A stretch of 64,000 nucleotides of DNA from Agrypnia vestita (Eukaryota > Arthropoda > Insecta > Trichoptera > Phryganeidae). The DNA lies in NCBI GenBank assembly GCA_016648135.1, contig JADDOH010010005.1, positions 1-64,000 of the forward strand, read 5' to 3'. Both the position numbers and the translations under genes were made by a program. Shown here in pieces: positions 21,663 through 32,925 of the stretch (positions within the stretch are counted from its first letter, which is position 1; the number at the start of each line of letters is the position of its first letter). Below the pieces are notes generated by a model. That model saw only the letters and a program-made list of their open reading frames with translations. It searched no databases and had not been told where the DNA came from.

Positions 21663-21827
21663 CCGGCGCCACACCGCGCAGATCTTCCATCGCGGATCTT
21701 CCGCGTCGGAATGCCGCTACATTTCTTTCCATTTAATATCTAAAACACCGCGCGGACGATCGGTTGATCCGTTTCCTCTGCCGATTTGACGAGACGGAAG
21801 ATTCGCGCAGTGTGGCGCCAGCCTTAA
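21658..21827. mobile_element. TTAA-type GC-rich MITE (170 bp)
   Basis: The inverted ends TTAGACCGGCGCCACACCGC (left) and GCAGTGTGGCGCCAGCCTTAA (right) start and end at TTAG/TTAA. The repeat continues inward (GCAGATCTTCC and GGAAGATTCGC). The overall GC content is higher than the surroundings. It is non-coding and sits at the broken end of a transposase scrap. Confidence 0.75.
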
Positions 21828-21844
21828 GCTAAGACTTAAGATAG

Positions 21845-22235
21845 ATAAGATAGAGCCCTCAAAGACGTTTCTACCTCAGAGATCCAAAGCTGGAGAGAAT
21901 GAACGCGAAAGAAATGGATACGGAGAAGTACTCCCGGGAAGGCAAATACCCCTCAGGGCTTTTAGACCCAAAAGTGATGACGATAAAACACGATAAAAAG
22001 ATATTTTAAAATAAATAAATATATAAAATGTAATATTTTGAGTCATTCCTTCTTCTTCTTCTTGTCTGTTCAACGGATGTCTACTATCGTCACTGGGTCT
22101 ACTGCAGTGGCCAAACCATTTGACTCAGCCTTCACTTTTTCCTTCTTCCAGGGCCCCGATTACTTCCCATCATCAAGACCTGATACTTCTTTAGATGTCT
22201 CATAACACGTCCGAGATATTGAAATATTAGTTTTT
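21845..22235. pseudogene. Two LINE 3' scraps in opposite orientation
   Basis: At 21850-21985 the plus strand reads ALKDVSTSEIQSWRE and resembles the RT C-terminal end seen better at 25750-25850 (LKDISALEFRNWREL). At 22045-22235 the minus strand reads YLGRVMRHLKKYQVLMM then GSNRGPGRRK, another RT C-terminal motif (usually GHVMR...Y-LL--I--GK--GRR). Both are short and damaged. Confidence 0.45.
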
Positions 22236-22636
22236 TTTTAATTGATATTAATTTTTTTTATTCGCCTGAACTCTAATATTTACAACCATAACTCTATTTA
22301 TTCCATTTATTTTACGTTATCCCATTTTTTTTTAAATTTGCAAGATTTTTGTGGTGTAGTTTGGGGAGTATTGGGAGTTACGGACACTTAATACATCTAA
22401 TTTTACCATTCTTACATTGACATTTTTTACAATATTTTACATGAAAGGTGAACTGTTATAGCATTACACGCACCTCTGATAGACATCCAGTCTTCAGTCT
22501 TCTCCAGGCTACTTTGAAATATTTCTGCTGTACAGAAATGTATTAAGTTAGGTCAATAAGGACGTTAATAGATAGACCGCGATTCAATTCGCTTTCAGTG
22601 TAGCAGAGTAGTGGCTCACTATGGATAATTCTTATA

Positions 22637-22691
22637 TTTTTGGTTCATTATTCATGATTATTCTCATATATCATGAATAATGAACCAAAAA
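22637..22691. repeat. 22-bp perfect hairpin
   Basis: Arms TTTTTGGTTCATTATTCATG+AT and their exact reverse complement are separated by 11 nt. AT-rich flanks extend weak symmetry. This could be a remnant of a small fold-back element. Confidence 0.8.
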
Positions 22692-24020
22692 TTAATTTTT
22701 ATTCAAAATTAATTTATTATTCAGAATTCAAAATTAAACGAAATATTTTTTATAATAATATATTTTTAATAATAAACAAAAATTCATTATTGAAAAATTC
22801 ATAAATCATATCCACTTACTTATTCGTGGTAAACTTATTAACATTAGAATGTTCCGAGCATAGTTATGTCCTTCAATGTAGAATTAAGTAATTTGAAATA
22901 CGTCGTTACTTATGAAAAGCAGAGATATGCCTATGTGATAACCCCTTTTATTCTCAAGATAACGAGGTTATTGTATTAGTAATACACGAAAAAGACGAGA
23001 CGTAAGAAAAAATATTATTATTATTATTATATTGAAGCTAAGAGTATGAAGATAAATGTGTACTGAACAAATTAACAAAGTGTTAAAAATGACTTGAGAA
23101 TATTCTTTAAATATTTGGTATTCGTAGATATAAACAGGCGGTTTTAACAAATGCGTTGTATTTACTCATACGATTTATGGCATAAAACTAGCCGGGATTT
23201 TCGTGCGTAGACATGATTCTTAAACACCATAACGGAAGGGAAGCCGTTGTCAATACTTGTGTAAATTCGAGTGTAAATTGTTATTTTAACATGCTAAGCG
23301 GATGGCCGGGCCGGCGCGGTGCGGCGGTCACCGTTCTTTTTCCACGCGGAGGCTTAATTTTATTTCAACACGTGTGCGGCGCACGTGCCCCGCTGCTCCT
23401 CAGCGCGCGGAGGGTAATGTCCATTGCAAACACGAGCCCTCTGACCGTCTAGAGGTCGAGCTGCTTTTCAAATCTCAATAAATAATCGAAAAGCCATCGC
23501 GTCGTTCAAATAAAATGGTAGAATAATCAGAAAAACGCTGATAGAGATTTTTTAATTCACGACGGCTCGTTTAGAGTGCTCACTCTGTATCATTCTAAAA
23601 ATATGCATCTGACAAATGAATGGATGTGATAATACGAAGAACTCGACGAATTTGTACTTATATAATTAAAAAAGTAATACGGCGTCGGACATTCAATTTC
23701 TTAATACACAAGACGAGATGATTATTTTTTTCATTGTAATTCAGTAACCTGAATACTGATTAAATATTTATCTTGATATTAAAATGGAGAAAACATCCCG
23801 GATTTAAACATTTTTGGCACAAACTCGACCCTGCGAAAAAGAATGAGGAATTAAATAAACTTTTTGTATCGGTGTTATATTAAGTTACGATATAAAGAGC
23901 ACTGTAAAGCCAGCATTATTATCAAAAAGCATTTCAAATATCAATATGGATAAATCAATTGAGTAAAATCGGTTAACGTTCGACAAAATAATATTGTCAC
24001 ATATGAAATCACAATATCAA
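22692..24020. other. No gene recognised; GC-rich island at 23290-23460
   Basis: A CpG-rich patch (GGCCGGGCCGGCGCGGTGCG; GTGTGCGGCGCACGTGCCCC) stands out in AT-rich DNA. A 79-codon plus-strand open frame covers it but has no motif. Possibilities are a host promoter or 5' exon, or an old GC-rich element. The rest is AT-rich, with an ATT microsatellite at 23013-23029. Confidence 0.35.
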
Positions 24021-24251
24021 TCAGAACTGCCAAATCGTATACAACGTTATTCCACAAACATGTTCTGGCGGGTCAATTGCAGGTTTGATAATATTTTTTC
24101 TGGATAAAAACTCCTTTCCTGCATCCTTCAACTTATTGGCTTTGATATCTTTCCAATTTAAAACATTAGATGTTCGTTTTCTCCCTTTATTCATGTGAAT
24201 TAAACCACGCTCCACGATATTGACGCTCGGCGACGCCATTTTGAGAAACAC
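24021..24251 (-). CDS. Short basic protein, unassigned, flanked by 15-mer repeats
   Basis: The minus-strand frame most plausibly starts at the second methionine (MASPSVNIVERGLIHMNKGR, ATG near 24239). It continues with KRTSNVLNWKDIKANKLKDA, GKEFLSRKN and a PPEHVCG end. The K/R-rich G-R-K-R-x(n)-N-W-K ... K-L--A-G-E-F/Y pattern reminds me of the N-terminus of a multi-copy lepidopteran protein of unknown function, but I cannot confirm that. If so, this is a 5' piece only. The 15-mer ATACAACGTTATTCC lies inside the 3' end (24039-24053), just upstream of the start (24253-24267) and again at 24400-24414. It may equally be transposon-derived. Confidence 0.3.
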   Translation of the reverse strand: MFLKMASPSVNIVERGLIHMNKGRKRTSNVLNWKDIKANKLKDAGKEFLSRKNIIKPAIDPPEHVCGITLYTIWQF

Positions 24252-24424
24252 TATACAACGTTATTCCACAAACCAATAACTTTAAAATGCAGCCAGAAGC
24301 CTAAATATTTTTTTCTTGACATATTATTTACCTTAATCGATGCATAATAACATACCTAACATAACTCCATCAATAACTCAAAATTGACATTTGTGTTGGA
24401 TACAACGTTATTCCGGGCAAGGGC

Positions 24425-24652
24425 TCAATTGTACATTTTGTAAATTTCGTCTAATCTCGTCATCGCCGAACTTCGGGAGTAACGAACGTTGGTGGCCAAC
24501 CAAGTGAAATTGTTGTTCGGTGAAGTAAGATCGCTTTTAGGGACGCCACAACAAAAAAGGTGAGTCGAAACGTCCTTCATTTCCCATTCAAAATACAGTC
24601 CTTTTTTTGCCATCTTTTCTCCGCGTACGCGGCGATTTTGTGTCGCGTACAC
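24425..24652 (-). CDS. Unassigned open frame
   Basis: A 75-codon frame on the minus strand (MAKKGLYFEWEMKDVSTHLF, then CCGVPKSDLTSPNNNFTWLA) has fairly normal amino-acid composition and lies next to the previous frame in the same orientation. I recognise no domain. It could be host or element coding sequence, or chance. Confidence 0.2.
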   Translation of the reverse strand: MYATQNRRVRGEKMAKKGLYFEWEMKDVSTHLFCCGVPKSDLTSPNNNFTWLATNVRYSRSSAMTRLDEIYKMYN

Positions 24653-25089
24653 TCCCTTTCTTTGTAAAATATAACAATAATTAAAGACGAATTAAAACAT
24701 ATAACATAACACTAAACTTACATACACTTCTAAATATATTTCTAATGCTAAAAATATATTTCTAAAATGTCAGATGTTTTGAGATGTCAAGATTTTAATA
24801 GATTCAATTATCATCAATATCGTACCTTATGAATTTCCAGCGTCAAATGATTTAGTCAGAATCAGATTTGAGTAATGTAGAATTCTTCAAAACTAAGCAG
24901 AAATCTAAAAGAAATAAATTATTACTAGATTTTTTTCCAAAAAACCCAATTTTGCTGTCATCTGCGAACCAATTGTTTTGTAAATTTTCGAAATTCGTAG
25001 TGATGTACCTATTATACCGACGGAGTCATTCAAATTTAGAAAATATTCCGCGACGTTATCGGGCCGCCGCGTTGCTAATCAAACTTTCC

Positions 25090-25320
25090 TAATGATTCCA
25101 ATTTGAAAAAACCAATAAAATTTCTAAAAATCCGAACTTATACTATAATTATTAAATTTTTTAACGAAAATTTGATAGATCTTCTTGATCGTCGCCACGA
25201 TCTGCTTGCCAAGTTTCAGCTCGATTGCATCACGGAAAAAGGGTCAATAATCGATCCAAAGTTTTTGTTGACGGCAAGCAAGCAGACACCACGAGTTAAT
25301 ATAAAGGGAGTAAAAATTGG
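25090..25320. mobile_element. MITE with TTTTACTCCCTTTC ends, copy 2 (left end damaged)
   Basis: It shares TTAACGAAAATTTGATAGAT, CAAGTTTCAGCTCGATTG, GATCCAAAGTTTTTG and the right end ATAAAGGGAGTAAAAA with the copies at 19278-19592 (reverse) and 59752-60040. The left terminal repeat is not recognisable. Small open frames over it are by-products. Confidence 0.7.
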
Positions 25321-25514
25321 TTAGTGTTGCTGCAAATCTCTGTGAACAAAACTTGAAACTAAGACCTTTAATATCTAGTGGAGTAGGTATATTACACATG
25401 TAAATTAATATTTTAAGAAGTACCTACTACGCAATTGTAATTGATTGATTTCCACCTTATTTGTTATTGTTATTTACATATATAATTTCTGTTGTACTTA
25501 CTTACATATATATA

Positions 25515-25935
25515 TTTTAAGGCCAGTGCTCACGTACGCAGCTGAGACGTGGGTACTAAGAGAAATGAGCGAGCACTGGACGTTTTTGAAAGGAAAATTT
25601 TTTGGCGCAGACGTTACAACAATGAGCTCTACACTCTGTTTAAGGAGCCAAACGTCACAAAGTTAATAAAACTAGGAAGACTGATGGCTGGGTCATGTGG
25701 AGAGAATATCCGAATATCAAGCACTAAAGTCCCTTCTGAACTCAAAGCCAATAGGGCGAAGGAGCTTAGGAAGGCCAAAATTAAGATGGAATGACAACGT
25801 CCTCAAAGACATCTCTGCCTTAGAGTTTCGGAACTGGAGAGAGCTGGCACCGAGATGAGTGGAGGAAGATTATTGAGGAGGCCAAGAACCACCAAGGGTT
25901 GTAGTGTCAAGAGTGATGATGATGATGATATATTT
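25515..25935 (+). pseudogene. RTE/CR1-type LINE, RT C-terminal end
   Basis: The plus strand reads LRPVLTYAAETWVLREMSEH, then (in another frame) NELYTLFKEPNVTKLIKLGR, WAGHVERIS-like remnants, SLGRPKLRWNDNVLKDISAL, EFRNWREL and a tail ending in (GAT)n. These blocks are the normal order at the C-terminus of insect RTE/CR1-type RT proteins. At least two frameshifts break it. The upstream RT core is missing, so it is a 5'-truncated copy. Confidence 0.8.
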
Positions 25936-27600
25936 TAAGAAGCTTCCAATTCCGTGAACGAATTAAATTTTACAAATCATAAAGATAAATTAAAAATATT
26001 CATAATGGCAAACATTATAAAAAAATAGATGAACCAATTAGAAAGATATTCCGAAAAAAATCAATCATGTATATAAAAAATAATAATTTAGCGGGAAATT
26101 TTCTTGATATTTAACCAAAATTTTTTTTTCTTCATAGAATTTTGATTAATTCATCCAAATTGTTTTAAATATCATCGGACTATGTTCTCAAATGGCACCA
26201 TTACCATTAAATGTGTTTTAATATGGAAAAATTGTTATTGTATTCAAACCATCGACGCGACCCTTTCTTACGCTTTTATTTAGCATCATTGTCTCCAGAT
26301 TTAATAATCTGTATGTATCAACAACTTCTCGACTAGCTAGAGCTAGTTTCTAGTTTGTTTATTATTAAAATTAATCTTGCAATGCGAAGCAAATTTATGA
26401 ATGCGTGTCCTCATTTTTTTTATTTGAATTCCTTGTTTAATTCTTTTCACTATGTTAAGACCATTTTAACATTCTTTCCCAATTTATTCTTATCATCTCT
26501 TAAATATATACAATCTATAGAATTTAACGGTATCTATCTTTAACTATTTTTATTTATATTTTATCATTATTTTGAGAAAAGTTATTAAATAAAATTTAAA
26601 AAAATTCCATCTTCATATACATTTTATAACTTTTCTTTAAATGAAGATAAAAAATAAATAAAAATCCAGAAAGATAAACAACATTAAATTATACAAATTG
26701 TATTTATTGGAATAGTAATTTAAATATTCCCCGCGAAGCCACAGCCAAAACAGCAAAACGCGGATGAAAGCGGACGTAATTCTGAAGTCTGTCATTGTAA
26801 AATATTTATTTTTCGTAAGATTGATAACGGAACTATATACCGATCGATGACTAAAATTGGCTGATGCGTTTTGAAGTTACGTACAAAAACATAAAAACAA
26901 AAATTTACTTAAGACAAAAACTTCTAAAATACATCAATAGATGTCTAATATAGGCCGTGAAATTGGATAAATATTTCATTCGTTTATAACTTTTTATTAA
27001 ATAATGATAAAATTGATCATTTTTCGGGTAAATTCAATGATAATACAGCTTATCGAACTTTAACAGCATCGATATTAGCATTCCTAGCTAATTCATTGCC
27101 TGGTGCACGCTTCTGCTATCTGGTTTTGTTTATTAATATTTTAAAATATGATAATAATAAATAAATGAGAATAATAGATCTCATGTGAGATGACGTCGCA
27201 GCCTCGCGTTACAGGGGAGAGGACGGTCTCACGTTATGGGCTGACATCCACCGTATCCGAGGATCTCTCCCACACCCACAATGGACAGCGCAGTGATATC
27301 TCCATCATCTTCCTTGGCTTACATCTACGTTAACTTATCCCTTTATCAGATATTCCTCCGACTTACACGCATGTTTCATACTTAAAAGGATCTAAGCCTC
27401 GTCTCTTTCATAATTGTTCACACGTGTTTGTTGGTGAAACTCGCCTAATAATCCAGTGGCCGGATCTTTGAATGGCACATGGCACACAAACTTATCAAAG
27501 TAAATCGGTAAGAATCTGAATTCATATCGGTTTACCTGTAATTATGAAGTTATCAAAAAGTTAACATTACGGCATTATATTTATACTCAATACTAACATA
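25936..27600. other. No gene recognised
   Basis: Mostly very AT-rich. A GC-richer stretch at 27180-27330 (GACGTCGCAGCCTCGCGTTA; GAGGACGGTCTCACG) has no open frame or motif I can place. Confidence 0.4.
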
Positions 27601-27730
27601 TAAAGAAGTAAAGTTTGTTGTTTGGATGTAGGAGGTAATCTCCGAAACTACTTATTCGATTTCAAAAATTTTTTCACCAATATTTAGAATGGACTTTTAG
27701 GGTGGACATGTGCTATATAATAAGTTAAAA
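27601..27730. repeat. Fragment resembling a widespread insect repeat
   Basis: GTAGGAGGTAATCTCCGAAA then CTACTTATTCGATTTCAAAA resembles, from memory, a very common insect dispersed sequence (GTAATCTC-GAAACTAC-G-CCGATT). No ends or duplications are visible and the class is unsure. Confidence 0.3.
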
Positions 27731-28640
27731 GTTACCCGTTAAAATAAAATAACTTTTCGTGGTGACCTATTTTACAACTAAAGTCGACGAAAAATGGTCG
27801 AGCGATGCTTTTTTTTCAAACGCTGCCCTAACGGTAAGACATATTTAAATACTTTCTAGATAGAAGTTGTAGAACTCAAAAAGTTCTATACAAGAGTCCG
27901 TGATGACATATATCTAAATGCTAAGATTAATACACAAATTGATAAAATATGACTAAAAGTTACTAAAAATCTAAATCCACGACATTCCAAGTAAATGAAC
28001 CATACAACAGAACAATCCTGTTTTCTGCAAATATTGTAACATAATAAAATAGTTACATTTTTTGTATACTAGCTATAAACCCACCAACAATGACTAATTT
28101 TTTACTTCAGAATTTCAACTTAGTTAGGTATATTCAATTTTAATTAGACAAAATAAAAAAGTGTATTGGGAAATTAATCTAAAATGTAAACTTTTATGTG
28201 GACTATTCAAAATCATACCTACTAATTTTGAAAACGGAATAATGGTTTTAATTTTTATAGTTACGGTTACGGATGGACACTTGAAATTAGTATTATTGGA
28301 GATAATGCATTAAAAAGTGAAAAATAATATACCGAAATTACCGGTATTTAGAAATTTATTTGCTAGCGATTTGTTAATGGATTATATTAAGCCATATTTA
28401 TTATATTATTGTTTGTAAAATAAGTTACAGTAGTATTTAAATTAATCAATTAATGGAAATACATCCAATTTTCTTAAAATGTTTAAATAATAATATAATT
28501 TAACTTATTATATTCCCGTGACACACATCTCGCCTGGTGACAAATTATAATTGTGAGTCTTGCCATTCTAGCAGCGATTATCAAAAAACAGTCAGTTTGT
28601 TCTTTAAACGGTTTAAATAAATTGTTAACAATGTACCGTT
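27731..28640. other. No gene recognised
   Basis: AT-rich with no recognised repeats, apart from the small inverted repeat ACCGAAATTACCGGTATTT near 28333. Confidence 0.4.
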
Positions 28641-29519
28641 CCGCCGGTGACACACGATCGCAACTATCGTGCTGCCGTTCTGCTGTTCAACTATTGCGAT
28701 ACAATTAACGAGTACCTACCTACCTGTGTATTTTTGTTCGCAAAAACATTATTGTACTTTTTTCATTCACCATTTGCTTTTCAGGCCTGCGGTGCCGCGA
28801 ACACAGTCAGTGACAAATGGGATTCGCTCTAAACGCTCTCGGAGATGTTCGCGGCGGTTAATCCTCTCCACACTTCAGACTTTAGTCTCGCATTTAGCTC
28901 CGTCAAAATTACCAGAGGAGTGATTTCTTACGGGGACACACCGTGATGCGTACACCGGTTCCTATAATTGGGCTCTGGGGGTGAGCGGCATTGCCATCAC
29001 TCAACTAATTGGTGTTTGGTTTTACGAACATGGAATGTGCGCGCGTTCAGGAGCTCCAGCTTTGGGGGATGACAGGACCCGCAGATAGATTTACGAGTTG
29101 AGATAGCCGAGTGCGGACTGCGGAACTGTAGCGAAATAAATAGTTAAAGGGTGGGAAAGTCTGACGTATGAATTGTTTATGCATACAAAGGTCTTTGGGG
29201 AGTGACATCACACGAAAATAATGGACCAGGAAGCTGGATAATTGACGGTAAGAAGCTCCATAATTCTTCTTCGGTCGGTTGCCTCATTACTGAGGATCAT
29301 GTCTTAACAATTTTCCTACACTTTTCTCAGGAACCCGCAGTTTGGATGCCGTGGATTGCATCTTCAGCCGTGCCGGTAGGACACGTTGATCTGGTCAGTT
29401 TGTTTAATTGGAGATCGGCATCTTGCTTTCTGGCCTAAAAACCTTTCCAGACAAATCCAGCTTCTCTGTGGGTAATGTTTCCGAAAAATTGGAGGATAAA
29501 CTCAGACAGATTGCGTATA
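28641..29519. other. Unassigned, possibly old LINE 5' region
   Basis: The plus strand reads SDKWDSL, then TLSEMFAAVNPLHTSDFSLA across one stop (28810-28900), and around 29015 the frame LRTWNVRAF loosely resembles the start of a LINE endonuclease (usually TWNVRSL). The LINE end at 29520-29885 has the same orientation, so all may belong to one decayed element. The open frames at 28647-28923 and 29202-29438 have no motif. Confidence 0.25.
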
Positions 29520-29885
29520 ATTTGTCTCTCGAATATTTAGTAAGGCCAAGACTCAAAAAGCAACGGAAAAAATACTGATTGATGCTTTCAAGATGAGACG
29601 TAGAAGGCACACGGTAATCATATTATGGATGCACAAATATCTTCACCTCCCAAAAACTCCCAACCATTTTCCTAAAACAAGGCCATTTATTTTGACATCT
29701 CGCGAGAATGGAAGATAGTTTCGAGAAACCTGTTGTAGTGGGCTGCGTCGAAGGACGGAGAGGAAAAGGAAGATCCCGTACCCATTGGACTGACATACTG
29801 GAAAAGTTGCAAGCTCTTCTCTGATGACTTCCTTCAGATCAGTCAAGATGGTAGAATGACGTAATAAACTCGATCTCATAGCAAT
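29520..29885 (+). pseudogene. RTE-type LINE, RT C-terminal scrap
   Basis: The plus strand reads KATEKILIDAFKMRRRR (29560-29610) and then MEDSFEKPVVVGCVEGRRGK, GRSRTHWTDILEKLQALL (29710-29820). The GR-GKGR-R--W-D-I block is the familiar RT C-terminal motif (GRRGRPR--W-D-I). Stops separate the pieces. The minus-strand open frames over it are shadows. Confidence 0.6.
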
Positions 29886-30392
29886 AAATTTTCGAGTTTG
29901 AAGCATTGAAACATAATAAAATGATTGGATTATTAATTGTATTTAATCATACATGTTATGAAACGTCTCCCCAAAATATTTTCAGTCTCTCCTACAATTG
30001 AACAAATTGTGTTTTCTCTTTAAAGTAATGCATACATCATGCTAATTTTCGATCACTATTCTGTGGAAATCTAAGTTAGCTAATGCTTTTTAATTACTAT
30101 CATAAAATTTTAAAATTCTCGAAGCGTGACCGGCTGCGTAAGAATCTTCGTACGTTACGTAGGTACCTACGATTGTGTGCAAATTTCTTCAGAATTTATG
30201 ACGTCTGAAATCATTCTTTTGTTTACATTGTGCATGCTGGCCGACGCTTGTACTTTACACGACTCTTTATTCTTCAAGTGTAACGCCATGCACTTCTATT
30301 AATTCCTATTTAAAAAATATTATATTTTAAAGTACATTCTTTTTTAATATGTAATATATATCATAATATTGGTAACATACTGTCTGTCTTAG

Positions 30393-30725
30393 ATAAACGC
30401 GCAGAAGTGTGCCATCAAGTGACTGGAGCATTTGGAATATTTCGGCAGCTAAAATCAGCACAGTTAAATTCATTTATAGCAGAAGAAATGTTCAAAATAG
30501 ACCCAAATTATTCATACTTATTGTTTGAAACACGTCGGTAACATAAGCGACATTTTCCTCCTCCCCCTTAACCCCACCCACTCCCCCCGATATATTTTCT
30601 GCATTAATTTATACCGTGTAACAGATGTGAATTTTTTTTTCATATTTATTCCTTAGGACTTGGCGAATGAAATTTTGAAAAGAAATCCATATATGGATAG
30701 TATTTATCAAGACGATTTGGGATAA
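30393..30725 (+). CDS. Possible two-exon host fragment, unassigned
   Basis: After a good acceptor (TCTGTCTTAG, ending 30392) the plus strand is open for about 53 codons: DKRAEVCHQVTGAFGIFRQL, KSAQLNSFIAEEMFKIDPNY, SYLLFETR, followed by a GTAACA donor-like site near 30538. A second strong acceptor (TTTATTCCTTAG, ending near 30658) precedes GACTTGGCGAATGAA. Spliced in the simplest phase, the frame ends soon after. I recognise no domain. Composition looks coding, but no start, promoter or further exons are visible, so this could be a decayed element. Confidence 0.22.
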
Positions 30726-31089
30726 AGCCTAGGCGACGAATTTGTGCAGTTCCCCGACCTCCATAAAACTAAAAGCATGCGCCTCTGGAGCTGCAATTTT
30801 ATAAACTTTGGATCATTGAAAATTCATAAGAGCTAGATTTCCTAAATGGAAACAGTCCTATGCATTTTCTGTTCATTTTCGACATTAAAGCCTATAAGAA
30901 AAGAGTGAAAGGGGCAAGACTGTCTAAATAACCTCACTTCAACGTTGAATGTAATTTTCTTAGAGAAATTACTTTGATTACTGTGATCCCTAAATTTGCT
31001 CCCATTAAATCGAGAAATGTTTGTTTTGCGGTTTACTTTAATGTTGTTTTGGTTTTATATCTTAAATCCAATCAATGGTCTCCTAACAG

Positions 31090-31310
31090 CATTTGCTACA
31101 GTCCGCGATGGCTCAATTCTGCACTGCTATATCTTGGTCAACCATTCACTATCTCTGTTCTATCGATCAGGTCTGTATTATCGGTAGTGTCGTATATCAT
31201 TCCTGCAGCTGAAAATGTTCTCTCAGATTCTACATTAGTCGGACGAATTATTTTTAAATACCGGAAAAAAAGTGGTTTTCCGGTAACTTTTTCTTGGTAA
31301 AATATTTTTA
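31090..31310 (-). pseudogene. hAT transposase C-terminal (dimerisation) fragment
   Basis: The minus strand reads YQEKVTGKPLFFRYLKIIRP then TNVESERTFSAAGMIYDTTD before a stop. The (S/T)-x2-SER-x-FS-x-AG motif is the hallmark of the hAT family C-terminal domain through which these transposases dimerise. The N-terminal zinc finger and catalytic core are not seen nearby. The longer plus-strand open frames (30974-31300) are its shadow. Confidence 0.75.
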
Positions 31311-31436
31311 TTTTCTTTCAAATTACTTTTTGAAATACTTTTGTGCCAAGTGGCATAAATTTTGAACTTTCTAAATAGTAGTTATATTTTATATAGAACT
31401 AAAATTTAAGTAAACAGTCTATTATACGTGTAATGA

Positions 31437-31613
31437 AGGATGGCCCTGTTAAAAGCCTCAACAACCGTAGAACATGTATAAGAAGATGTATGAATGTAGC
31501 CGAAGCAAAAGTGGCGTGTCAAGATAGAAGAATATGGCCTCTATTCTTCTATCCTGTTCTAGCCCCTGCTTACCCCTGCGGAGAAACGGAGCGATGGTTA
31601 GTTAGTTAGTTAA
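31437..31613 (+). mobile_element. LINE 3' end with (TTAG)n tail, copy 1
   Basis: GGTCCTGTTAAAAGCCTCAA-like sequence (here ATGGCCCTGTTAAAAGCC), then a tail GATGGTTAGTTAGTTAGTTA, matches the 3' end of the larger copy at 37374-37992. It is strongly 5'-truncated. Confidence 0.75.
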
Positions 31614-31639
31614 ATGTAAATAAAACTTTGAACTATTAG

Positions 31640-31835
31640 ATAAAATTTGAGTAGCTTGTTGGTCTTGTGGTCAGGACTCTCCCCTCGTGATCCAAAGGTC
31701 GCAGGTTCGAATCTCACTCCAGACAAGCAAGTTAGTCCTAATTTCATAGCACAAGCGTTTAGCTTAATTTGAAAATAGTAAGAATATTGATGTGACACGA
31801 ATTCCGTGTTCGCATCTCTATTTTAAAAAAAATAA
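31640..31835 (+). mobile_element. tRNA-derived SINE, best copy
   Basis: The head carries tRNA-like polymerase III promoter boxes: TGGTCTTGTGGTCAGG (box A-like) and GGTTCGAATCTC (box B). The body CATAGCACAAGCGTTTAGCT and tail GATGTGACACGAATTCCGTG..CGCATCTCTATTTT with an A-run recur at 16083, 44187 (reverse), 50943 (reverse) and 53758. It is about 190 bp and non-coding; mobility would depend on a LINE. Confidence 0.8.
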
Positions 31836-32925
31836 AAATAATTCAAACATAATTATTTTTACTATGGTGGAACCCTGTTACAGTAATCCAATAACTATAG
31901 TCTGCATATAACTCCACTGAAATTGCCATTTTTTCTTATCACTTGTATTACCGCTAATAAGAAATGGTGGTAATTAGGGAATTCCTAAATATGAATATAT
32001 TATATTCATATATTTTACACGCCTATTTTATTTTTCACACATATTTCAGTTTCCATCACTTTGAATAAAAACATTAATGTAAGAAGCTTTCCTGATAAAA
32101 ATATATAGGTACCTATGTGTAAATAAATTACATATTTTAGCTGCTTCGAGGATTCAATAGTTAGAAATAATTGAGCTTTTCTACCTAAGTACAAATAATA
32201 TACTATTTTAATTATGTACTTACCTATCCAATCAGCATATGAATTTATGGAGAATTGTTAATATCAAACTTTTTATAATTCTCTATTAATTGAAATTTAT
32301 AGAGACTGTTTATCTCTTATGTCCGCGGATAAACTCCCAAACTCGTCGGATAAATTTATTCGATGGCTATGACATCTCCCGTTACCCGAATGCCTTATTT
32401 TTAATAACTCGTTGGTAACTTTATACGTGTCTGCAAAATAACGTAACACCCCAGATTGTATGGACATAAATTATGGTTCACGAAATCTTTTTTTTCATCG
32501 GATAACCCTAATCATAATTTGGAAAAATGGAGGTGGTGAAATAACCCCCGAGTATTATAAAAATTGCAAGAGATCATTAAGATCAAAATTTGGAGATTGT
32601 GGTGTTGGAAATTATGGAATATTAAAAACGTTATGAAGCATAGAGGCGAAGTAAGCCGAGCTTTGTATGACAACGAGTGAAGCCCTCAAATTGTAGACCC
32701 GGGGGGTATGCCGCGAGGGATACAGACGTTCGTCTATCTTCGGCAGTTCTCGCAAATACCCAAAATATAAAGGCGATCCTTTTGGCAACAGTTTAAGTCA
32801 ATTTTTCGAATCGCATTTTTACAAAGTTTCCTTGCTCCTTCTGTCAATATACAGAGTATCTCATAGCTAGAAGCAAAAACTTTACAGGTGGATTCCTAAC
32901 AAGGAAACAAATTCCTAAACAGGAA
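31836..32925. other. No gene recognised
   Basis: AT-rich sequence. The stretch 32540-32700 is less AT-rich but shows no motif. A small repeated word (AAGGAAACAAATTCCTAA) lies at 32900-32930. Confidence 0.4.

Noticed and set aside
23213..23452. 79-codon frame in the GC-rich island as a gene
   Set aside because: GC-rich sequence gives long open frames by chance; no motif, and the start lies in unrelated AT-rich sequence.
30974..31300. 108-codon plus-strand frame as a membrane protein
   Set aside because: It is antisense to the hAT C-terminal fragment, which has a diagnostic motif.
31596..31613. TTAG repeats as interstitial telomere sequence
   Set aside because: Insect telomere repeat is TTAGG; here the tetranucleotide GTTA repeats at the end of a LINE fragment, and the same tail ends the copy at 37992.
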